Below are positions 53,601 through 59,758 of a stretch of DNA of 64,000 nt, in pieces; position 1 is the stretch's first letter; every line of letters begins with the position of its first letter. The translations under genes and the position numbers were made by a program. Under the pieces are notes generated by a model. It was given only the letters and a program-made list of their open reading frames with translations, was not told the DNA's origin and ran no database searches. The DNA lies in contig NC_045139.1 in the NCBI RefSeq assembly GCF_008831285.2, positions 21,244,412-21,308,411 on the forward strand. Direction: 5' to 3'. Source of the stretch: Nymphaea colorata. Its lineage: Eukaryota; Streptophyta; Magnoliopsida; Nymphaeales; Nymphaeaceae.

Positions 53601-56509
53601 ACAGTCTTAAAAAACCCAGAACAAGGATGCCAATTAGTTAGAATGGCCTCATTTGATGTCATGTGACCTAAGGCACCAAAATCTAGAAGCCAAGTCGGAA
53701 TGACACAAGGTATACCTGCAAATGCATCATTGGAAAATGATATAGAGGAAGTGGGAACAACAAACTCACTAGGTGCAAGAAGTTGCTGAATACTTTCTAG
53801 AATGTTAGAATGAGACATGATCTTTATCTCCAGCAAAAGAATCTTCCTTTGGTTGCACCCTAGATGTCAACACTCCATCATTTTCATTTTTATCTCCAAG
53901 TGAATCAGCAACATATACTCCTTTCTTCTTCTTTAGGATAGGACAATTAAATTTCATATGTTCTAGTTCCTTACAGTAATGGCATTGTATATTATTCATA
54001 TCTCTTTTCTTCTCAAACATTCTATTATTGTTTCCTGTTCCCCCAAAAGACTTCAGCACATTTAACGCCTTACAACACTTTTACCTTATCCATATTTTAC
54101 AGTCCAGCAAACAAAGTAATCCCAGCTACAATGGATAATAACTGATAGCTGAAAAAACAAACTGATAACAATGCCATGAACTGACTACAAGCAACCAACC
54201 TTCCAGCACTTACAACATCTAATACTCAAGCCAGACTTGTTAATGCCAGAACAGTAAGCAGCAACATCACAGTCATGAGGAAATAAATACTTGATAATAT
54301 TCAGCAGCAGAACACTTTCCAAAGCTGTTTCAGGACATACTTTAATTCAATCCTTCAAAACTGCTGCAAACAAGACTCTTTCCTCTCCAATGGTCAAGTT
54401 TTATTAACTTTAAAGCTGCTTGTCTGGTAGCAGCAACTGCATGCGTATCAATCACAGCTAAATAGTGGACATCCGTAGTAATTTATTCAATACTGTTGCA
54501 GTGTACCAGGCAAACAAATAAGCATCATGGATGGATGAAACTACCATAACCTTTAGAGCAGCTGATGCAACCAAGCCTCACAATCAAAAGACAAAAAAAA
54601 AAACTGCTAACTGCCTCACGTCAGCTAGCAAGGTTCAGAAACCAGGCACCCAAGACATAAAAATGGGCACAATACATCAGCCAACATCAACTCATACACC
54701 ACATACCTTCAACGCACAACATTCCTGTGCCAACCAGCAAGCAGCTTCCACCGGAGGAATACGAACAGTCACTTCTCCAAAACGCACAGCAAATGGCTAA
54801 TCTAAACGAAACTGCATCTTCTAGCTCTGATACCATGTTAAATCCAACAAACCTAGACATAGAAAACAAGAAGATTCGATGTTTTTTCAATCTGCATGGG
54901 AGTACATCAGCAGCAGCAGCTCTCTTCACGTCATTATCTTCTTGTGTAAAAGTGAAAGTTGCAGCAATAGGGAACAAAACTGTAACTAATGCTCTACTAA
55001 AGACCGTAAAATACAAGACTATCCTTTGTTAAAAGACTGCCTCACTTACAATGGGTAAAACTGTAAACTAAGTTAAAACATATTACAATAACGGCATAAA
55101 TAGACTTTGACTAACTTGAGTAGAATTAGACCTATTAACTTTAACATTGTGAATGTTCGTGATATAACTGCATAGCTGTAATAAGTCTATCATTATGTAT
55201 AACATGTTTTTTTTATAAAGAATATATTTTTCTTGACTTTTCTTGATTTTTTTTTATTTTTTCTATTTTTCTATTTTTTTAGTTAAAAAATAATTTTAGG
55301 ATGCAAATATGATATGGTACAATACTTTACGATACAACCTATTTATTGGCCGGACTGATACGGCTTAGTATACGCTTTTTAGAACATTGATTTTAACTAG
55401 CTTAAGCAACTGTGTCAAATAATTTTTACTTTATTGACATCCAATTCTGTGAAGTTACGGTCTAGCATCTCATTAAAAGAGATAATTAACCATATAATTG
55501 CTTTGTGATAGCACATGAATGGTACTCAAACTCTATGTTATTTGTATCGTATGATATAAACGCATATTGTATTGTGTATGGTATGATACGTGCGCATATC
55601 GTAATGATACATATCATATAGGTTGGCATGACCTATACATGTGCCTATTCTACACATTTTTTTGTGTGTATCGTAGCCGAGGTGTATCAGCTGTATCGGA
55701 CGATACAACTACTGTATCATACAATACAACCGATGCACCCCTTAACTGATGTAGTAATTTATGAATGCTGTTGATGCGGCAATGGTTTTGCATGATATCA
55801 TCTGTTTCACGACAGCAGTCGTGGTATCGGTGCAGTTGTATTTTAATGGTGAAAATGTTTCCCTACTGCAGTACACAATTAAGTTGTGGTAGCTGGTTTA
55901 GAAAGAGGTGGGCAAGGAATATTTGCAGTATGCAGGAACTTGTCATTTTTATGTAGTTAATCAGTCAACTATCTATTTCTTCATCAGACTAGCATATTTC
56001 AAGTTGAAGGCTTCCAAATTTTTTTTTAGATCGTTAGAGTTTTAAACTCGAAGCTGTGCGATGGATCCTGTTCATGGAATCAAGTCCTTGCCCCTGTGAG
56101 ATTGTTTGCTCTTACTGGTCACGCTATGCTACCGATTTTCCTTTTTAAACAGTGTTCTCATCTTAAACTTCTAGTCGCCATTCCAACTTTTCAGGAAGTA
56201 GAAAGTTTGCATACGAAACTGCGCGTATGAGAGAAAGTGCACAATGCAAAATATTTTCCTTGCTCCTGCGTATATGCCTTTTTAACAACTTTTTTTCTGG
56301 TGCTTCTGTGTTGTTATCGTTATGAGTTTTGAAGCGCGTAATATTTTAGCCGCTTGCTCTTTTTCTATTTAACTGCCACATCTGTACATTTTCCAGTGAT
56401 TCTGATGAACATTTTTTTTATGTTCTCATTTCAGATGTTCCATTTGATGCCAACCCCCCAAGGAAGCTTTTACGTCTTCAATGACATATTTCGGCTCAAT
56501 TATGCTTAA
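36725..56509 (+). CDS. NTF2: Nuclear transport factor 2 (two coding exons, giant intron)
   Basis: CDS is join(36725..37021,56435..56509), 123 residues, the usual length of plant NTF2 (Arabidopsis NTF2A is about the same). NTF2 is a small homodimeric protein that binds RanGDP and FxFG nucleoporins and returns Ran to the nucleus. Exon 1 starts MDPDSLAKAFVEHYYSTFD and contains LYQEGSMLTFEGQKIQG, with Glu38 at the position of the Ran-contacting Glu of animal NTF2, and DCQPSGPAGGMLVFVSG. It ends KFSQ at donor CAG|GTCTAT. Exon 2 starts after TTTCAG and reads MFHLMPTPQGSFYVFNDIF, ending LNYA and TAA 56507-56509. The junction is phase 0 and gives the expected continuous NTF2 fold without a missing residue. 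The coding frame has no defects. The start is fixed by the conserved MDPD N-terminus; an upstream in-frame ATG at 36701 is less likely. Reading into the intron adds 12 codons and a stop. Confidence 0.95.
38477..38798. mobile_element. MITE with TTGTCACA ends
   Basis: 322 bp. The left end TTGTCACAGAAAACACG mirrors the right end (complement TTGTCACATATATCGTGT). Inside are TATTATACGCTTTTTTT and CGTATTATAC motifs. No exact target duplication was found. Related to the larger copy at 60640-61418. Confidence 0.6.
38799..39922. other. NTF2 intron sequence, nothing recognised
   Basis: T-rich intronic DNA with 60-70-codon chance frames only. Confidence 0.5.
39923..40242. mobile_element. hAT-like MITE, 320 bp
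   Basis: Inverted ends: left CATTGTCATAAATGTCGTTCTC; right end complement CATTGTCATAGATATCATGAG. Flanked by CTTTAACT (39915-39922) and GTTTAACT (40243-40250), an 8-bp target duplication with one mismatch, the hAT size. The AT-rich centre contains several AAATCTCGCGAGATTTT-like palindromic pieces. Confidence 0.8.
40243..43397. other. NTF2 intron sequence with unresolved repeat debris
   Basis: No gene. Features seen: CCTAGGCTGG-type clusters at about 40300-40375 and 42155-42195; GGGGATGTTTGGTTGC at 40932 facing GTTATCCAAGCGCATCC at about 41850 (possible MITE ends, no duplication); a (TC)n tract at about 41604; a GTGACAGTGG end at about 42623 like the 39923 MITE family; and a tandem TGTTATGTACTTTATTTTG repeat at 43249-43355. 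Confidence 0.35.
43398..43532 (-). other. Copia primer-binding site and leader remnant
   Basis: On the minus strand TGGTATCAGAGC (complement of 43521-43532) follows directly after the LTR end at 43533 and continues about 120 bp as leader-like sequence. It belongs to a second, otherwise lost, copy of the same family on the far side of the LTR. Confidence 0.7.
43533..43982 (-). repeat. LTR of copia element 1 (450 bp)
   Basis: On the minus strand TGTTAGAATGTATG...GGGCCTGATTTACA. On its 5' side lies the purine tract GAGGGGGGG of the element at higher coordinates; on its 3' side lies a primer site. It therefore serves as 3' LTR for one copy and as 5' LTR for another. No short target repeats are visible. 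Confidence 0.85.
44776..46896 (-). pseudogene. Copia 1 pol: integrase and reverse transcriptase
   Basis: Integrase (46572-45370, 400 codons) keeps the CCNDCIKAK zinc-binding end, D47 (HSDVWGP) and D110 (RSDSGGEF). The third catalytic position, 35 residues on, is Lys146 (QQNGAAKRKH) where the family has Glu. A TAG at about 45365 replaces the Trp of the GCRW motif. RT follows (45246-44776) with QIDVKNAFLNG, ALYGLKQAP and the active site YVDD (LLLYVDDMAITG). Downstream RNase H (44700-44000) is degenerate. The upstream GAG-pre-integrase part is at 46899-46606. Confidence 0.88.
46897..47642. mobile_element. hAT-like MITE rich in GTATCGTACGATAC palindromes
   Basis: 746 bp. Ends: left CAATGTTGTAAAAAGCGTATCG; right end complement CAGTGTTGTACGTATCGTACG. 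Exact 8-bp duplication ATTTCAAG (46889-46896 and 47643-47650), the hAT signature. The right subterminal zone holds five perfect 14-bp palindromes (47456, 47485, 47516, 47598, 47618). The left has a 10-bp CGTATCGTAA tandem (about 46950-46990). No coding capacity; open frames across it are chance products of the repeats. Confidence 0.93.
47643..48247 (-). pseudogene. Copia 1 protease and gag end
   Basis: Protease motif WIIDSGASFHMT (minus, about 47770-47730) is intact. Further upstream lies the gag zinc knuckle CYHC-EEGHTKPRC (about 48010-47960), in which a TAA stop occupies the position after the second Cys. The gag upstream of about 48247 is lost. Confidence 0.75.
48248..48698. mobile_element. 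Left part of a second hAT palindromic MITE
   Basis: Starts CTGTGTTGTACGCATCGTATG, like the inverted end of the 46897-47642 MITE, and shares its inner sequence (GATTTGTGCATGGGTG, ATGAAGATGATGAAGAT-like). Its right part resumes at 55147-55389. The gap is filled by a CTATGTCAC MITE and copia 2. Confidence 0.75.
48708..49117. mobile_element. MITE with CTATGTCACACGG inverted ends (410 bp)
   Basis: Perfect 13-bp inverted repeats: CTATGTCACACGG at 48708 and CCGTGTGACATAG ending 49117. Flanked by ATTAAAAAC and ATTAAAACT, an imperfect 8-9 bp duplication. Inside, CCGACAC/GGACACGG on one side and CGTACCCGTACCC on the other. Superfamily (hAT or Mutator) is unclear. Confidence 0.85.
49166..49326 (-). repeat. 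Truncated 3' LTR of copia element 2
   Basis: From about ATCTAAAGACAATAAAATAC to ATTAACTTTAACA it matches 55000-55146 of the full LTR. The purine tract GAGGAGGGAG (complement of 49327-49336) follows on the element side. The first half of the LTR is missing or unrecognisable. Confidence 0.75.
49942..53836 (-). pseudogene. Copia 2 pol: protease, integrase, RT, RNase H
   Basis: Protease at 53836-53417 reads WLLDFGALGHMT where the family has DSGASGHMT, so the catalytic DSG is changed to DFG. The integrase C-terminal half (52701-52345) is recognisable: MVVYQINRMPSEVLSGMSPY and KVFGCTCFV. RT covers 50835-50145 with VARLVAKSYNQQFGIDY-type start, QLDIKNVFLNGDLDEE, ALYGLKKSPRAW and active site YVDD (LLLYVDDMIITGDD). 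RNase H is at 50160-49942 (LVGSLIYLIISRPDITYAV). The reading frame is broken between domains and by the MITE. Confidence 0.88.
50963..51955. mobile_element. CTATGTCAC-type MITE inserted in copia 2 (993 bp)
   Basis: Ends: left CTAAGTCACATGG; right end complement CTATGTCACATAGG. Flanking CTCATAAG (50955-50962) and CTCATAAA (51956-51963) form an 8-bp duplication with one mismatch, and copia pol coding sequence matches on both sides. Inside are GGGTGCGGGTGC-type runs near the left end and CCGCACCTGCACC near the right, plus an AT-rich core with (TA)n and (TAA)n. Confidence 0.85.
53805..54059 (-). pseudogene. Copia 2 gag zinc-knuckle fragment
   Basis: An 84-codon frame contains CHYCKELEHMKFNC, a CX2CX4HX4C nucleic-acid-binding knuckle of copia gag. 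It overlaps the protease frame slightly, indicating a frameshift. The rest of gag up to the primer site (54060-54823) is too degenerate to follow. Confidence 0.75.
54836..55146 (-). repeat. 5' LTR of copia element 2 (311 bp)
   Basis: On the + strand TGTTAAATCC...ATTAACTTTAACA. The tRNA-Met primer site complement GCTCTGATACCA lies immediately left of it (54824-54835). Confidence 0.9.
55147..55389. mobile_element. Right part of the second hAT palindromic MITE
   Basis: Shares TAATAAGTCTATCATTAT with the intact MITE and ends GTATACGCTTTTTAGAACATTG, the complement of a CAATGTTCTAAAAAGCGTAT terminus. The outer flank ATTTTAAC agrees in five of eight bases with ATTTTGTG before 48248. Confidence 0.75.
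55545..55745. repeat. GTATCGTA-rich segment, possible third MITE relic
   Basis: Several diverged GTATCRTANGATAC-like words (for example TGTATCGGACGATACA and CTGTATCATACAATACA). No ends or target duplication found. Confidence 0.4.
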
Positions 56510-57219
56510 AATTCAACATACTGTCGGCTTTGGATGGTGAACCATTTTTTGCGGGATTTGCTTTGTATTTTGTTGTGTTTGCCCAAATTTGGGTTTGGTC
56601 TGCGTTTGGTTTCATGAAGTTGGATTTTGGAGCATTCGGAATCTTGATGGGTTGATATTGTCTTTGGTTTGAGTTATAGCTGCCGAGGGCCATGAAGTTC
56701 TTTTATTTCTGGACGCCAGCTATATGTCAATGTTAAAAAGGCCATCTGGTACTTTTGTTTTGGAATCCATCTAAAAGGTGGTATTTGAGAGTAAAATTTG
56801 AAGCTACTGTTTAGTCGAACCTTGGTGCCAACAGCCGTCATTTTGTGTGTGCAAACCAACCTGCTTCCCCCTTGCTTCACTCTCTTTTTGTTACAGCTTT
56901 TGCCTTTGCTTCTTAATTCCTATAATTATCCATCGATTCATCCTCGTTCTCAAAGGAAAGGCTGATGGCATGGATATCTACGTCGGGATTGATTAATCGG
57001 CCGTCTGGTGTGGTGTAGATAGTGGGTATCAAACGTGCGAGGTGAAAGTCAGGGACCCTAGCTTTTCGGATGGTACAAAGAAAACGGAACCTTGTGGTAG
57101 CAAGTAGAGAACCTCGCCCCGAGTTTATTCATAAGGTTCTGGCTTGGGTTACCTGGTGAGATTTCTATTACTGGAGGGGTGCCTAAATGTGCCTGCTTCA
57201 TTAGCTGATTGCAGGTTGA
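56510..57219 (+). other. 3' UTR and downstream flank of NTF2
   Basis: Non-coding. The NTF2 transcript presumably ends within the first few hundred bases; no clear AATAAA is seen. The minus-strand frames of 65-68 codons are not supported. Confidence 0.45.
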
Positions 57220-57227
57220 GATATTAG

Positions 57228-57588
57228 TAAGCCTGGGCGTCGGGTCGGGCCGGCCCGGTCGGACCCGGGTCCAGGCCGGAAAAAACCTGGCCCGGGCCCG
57301 GGCTGGCCCTGCCCGACTCCTGCCCTCCCTCTCCGCTCCCCCTCTCCCTCTCCCCCTCTCCCTCTCCCTCCTCCTCCGTCTCCCTCGCTGCTCCCCTTCC
57401 TCTTCCTTCTCCCTCGCCGCTCCCCCTCCTCTTCCGTCTCCCTCGCCGCTCCCCTTCCTCCTCTGTCTCCCTCCCCCTCCTCCTCCGTCGCCGCTCCCCC
57501 TCCCCCTCCTCCTCCATCGGAGGGCGACGGGAGGGCAGGGGAAAGGGGGTCGAGAGGGCGGCCCGGGCCGGCCCGATGCCCAGGCCTA
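57228..57588. mobile_element. GC-rich hAT MITE (361 bp)
   Basis: Ends: left TAAGCCTGGGCGTCGGGTCG; right end complement TAGGCCTGGGCATCGGGCCG. Exact 8-bp duplication GATATTAG (57220-57227 and 57589-57596). The centre is an extreme pyrimidine tract built of CCTCCTCCTCCGTCTCCCTCGCCG-like units. The 100-150-codon frames in it are low-complexity artefacts. Confidence 0.93.
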
Positions 57589-57596
57589 GATATTAG

Positions 57597-59758
57597 GCTG
57601 TTGCCGGTGGTCAAGAAGGTGTTGGTTTCATATGGTCCTTTGGGCTTGATGGAGTGATGGTGATGAGGCGCCAATTGGCGAGATTCAGGTGGTAGCCACC
57701 TAGCTAAATCATTGACTGAGAAGCTTAACCTCCGCTGCTGAATTGGAATGTTTGCTATGAGAGGCCACTGCCAAATGATGGTGTTCCACTATAGGAAAGG
57801 TGCCAGAAACCCAATTTTCACTTCAACCATCATTCGGGTGAGATAGGCGAGGTTTTCCACCTCAAGGAGCATAGGATAACTGGTTGGGCAGTGGGTGCAT
57901 AGAAGTGCGTCGCCTGTTCTATTCTTGTGGGAGCTACTTTTTGAACCTTAAACAATATGATTGCAACATTTTAGTTGATGAGTATACCGTACTTACCTAG
58001 GTCCCAATGCAGCCTATGATCCCAAAGGCTAGGCGAATGTGGGCTTTCGGGTCTTTTTCAGGTGGCAGGTTGTTACCCTCCCATTCATCTGGATAGAGGT
58101 GACGTTTTCCATATCTTGTAGGGGCGATCTCTGTGTTTATTGTGAATGGCACAAAGATAACTGAGAATTGGGATGGAAGACAACGAAGATTAGATACCCA
58201 TGTCGGATAGTGCTAGTGAGCTGAGAAAGACTGGAATTGGGAAACGCATTTTTTGGCTTTATTGCCTCTTCCTTGTTTGCACCGAATCAGTCAAACAATG
58301 GATGTTGATTCGCTCAAAACGAAATTGCTCTTGAATAAAGATACCCTAAATAACTTAATAATCCAAGCCATCAAATTTGGCCCAAGGGTCCTCCATCCTT
58401 TCATTTTCCTTTACTCACCTATTCACCTTTCCATCGCCACCTTCACTATTTTTACCTTAAAAAAGGTGTTTGAAATTTGAATGCAGGAAACCTATTTCTT
58501 ATACACACACACACACACATTAAATTGTACTCACAAAAATGATATCCACCATATCCATCACTCTTTTTGTGTCTTTCCATTTTGCGTGTAAAAGCTGGCG
58601 ATCGCTCATGAAACTTAATGGACAAATGAGTAGTTAATATGGAGAACATCAATTTTGGTCGTGTGTATGTCATATATACAAGTATTAAACGATGTACTCA
58701 CATTTTCCTGCACCAAAACCATCCAGACTACCAAATGAATTTGTTGAATGTGATCCATGTAGTCTATCCGACAAATAATAACCTTTGAAGCACATCACTG
58801 GAAGGGTTAAAGGAAAAGCACAATCTATCAAAACCTAATGGGTAAAAAAAAATCATCATTTTAGTTTTAAAAAACATAATTTGTAAGAAAAAAACTATTC
58901 ATAATATATATGTGGCATAAAATAAGTCCAAGCAAGGGTGGCATTATTCCCCCTTATCTTGAGGGAATGAGGTTAATCTACAGGCTATGTAATGTCTGAT
59001 TAGATGTATGAGGACATTACATCAGTTGAACGAAATTTTTCTTTTAAAGTTCTCTCCCTTTAAATACCCCAAGATGCTTCTCTTTCAAATACCCGAACGC
59101 ACCATTTGCTTTATGCTGTAGTGACAGGAAAATGAGGAGCTAGCAAATAATGACTGGTTTTTCCTAGCCCCAGCTGAAAGCAAATATTCAAAGTTCAAGG
59201 TGAGAAAAACCTGGCAACATTGGGCTTCAGACTTACTCACCTGCTTAACCTTTTGCAGACAAAATTGGATCTCCTGGAGAGAGGTGCAATTATGTTTTTC
59301 TTTCTCGGTTTCATTGTGGTGTAGGAAGTCTTGTAAAGAGGAAAATACATTTTCGTTGTTGGGCATGAAAAGTTACTAGAGCAGACTCTCACATGAAAGT
59401 CACAAAGTGAATAGTGCCAATGGAGGTATTCATTACTTCATGCGTGAAGTTGGAGAAAGAATTATGGAGAAAGAAGAAAAATAACAGAATAATAAAATGG
59501 AGGGCAAAAGGAGATAATGAGTCATCTATGATCGCATTGGGCCATTGAAGATTAACAAATGGATTTCATGAAAAGGGGAAGGTGCCGAACTTTTATACTC
59601 TGCAAAAGTGTGCATGTTATTTAGATCCTAATTATTGAATCACGATTACATTACCAAACCTTTCCCTTCATATGGCCAAAACAATATGTATGTTACTCAT
59701 ATGCTGTTCTTTGTCTTCATTTAAAGATCAGAGTAGTCACGTAAATGGAATTGCAGCG
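57597..59758. other. Intergenic between NTF2 and the membrane-protein gene
   Basis: No gene supported. CCACTATAGGAAAGGTGCC at about 57789 resembles the CACTA-like start at 6331, but no second end is seen. An (AC)n tract lies at about 58503-58519. 59085-59366 (-) is an open frame of 93 codons just downstream of the next gene with no recognisable motif. Confidence 0.4.

Larger units (their letters stand above)
49166..55146 (-). mobile_element. Copia retrotransposon 2 (nearly full length)
   Basis: Antisense to NTF2. Order on the minus strand: 5' LTR (54836-55146), primer site TGGTATCAGAGC (54824-54835 complement), gag zinc knuckle, protease, integrase, RT, RNase H, purine tract, partial 3' LTR. 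A 993-bp MITE (50963-51955) interrupts pol with an 8-bp duplication. Many stops and frameshifts. Different family from copia 1 (LTR 311 bp versus 450 bp and unlike in sequence). Confidence 0.92.
37022..56434 (+). other. 19.4-kb intron of NTF2
   Basis: GT at 37022 and AG at 56433-56434, 19,413 bp. The acceptor context TTTTTTTATGTTCTCATTTCAG is strong; the donor GTCTAT is a weak match to GTAAGT. It contains two copia retrotransposons in antisense orientation to the gene, at least two hAT-like palindromic MITEs, two CTATGTCAC MITEs, and MITEs at 38477 and 39923. 37022-38476 and 55750-56434 look transposon-free and T-rich, as expected for original intron sequence. Confidence 0.9.

Noticed and set aside
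57201-57674. Long open frames on both strands (up to 157 codons)
   Set aside because: They lie in the C/T-rich core of a MITE and encode only low-complexity Arg/Gly/Glu or Pro/Ser/Leu runs.
57789-57830. CCACTATAGGAAAGGTGCC as a CACTA transposon end
   Set aside because: Only one short end; no inverted partner, subterminal repeats or duplication.
59085-59366. 93-codon minus-strand frame near the membrane-protein gene
   Set aside because: No recognisable motif and no splice or expression evidence; kept only as a note in the intergenic entry.
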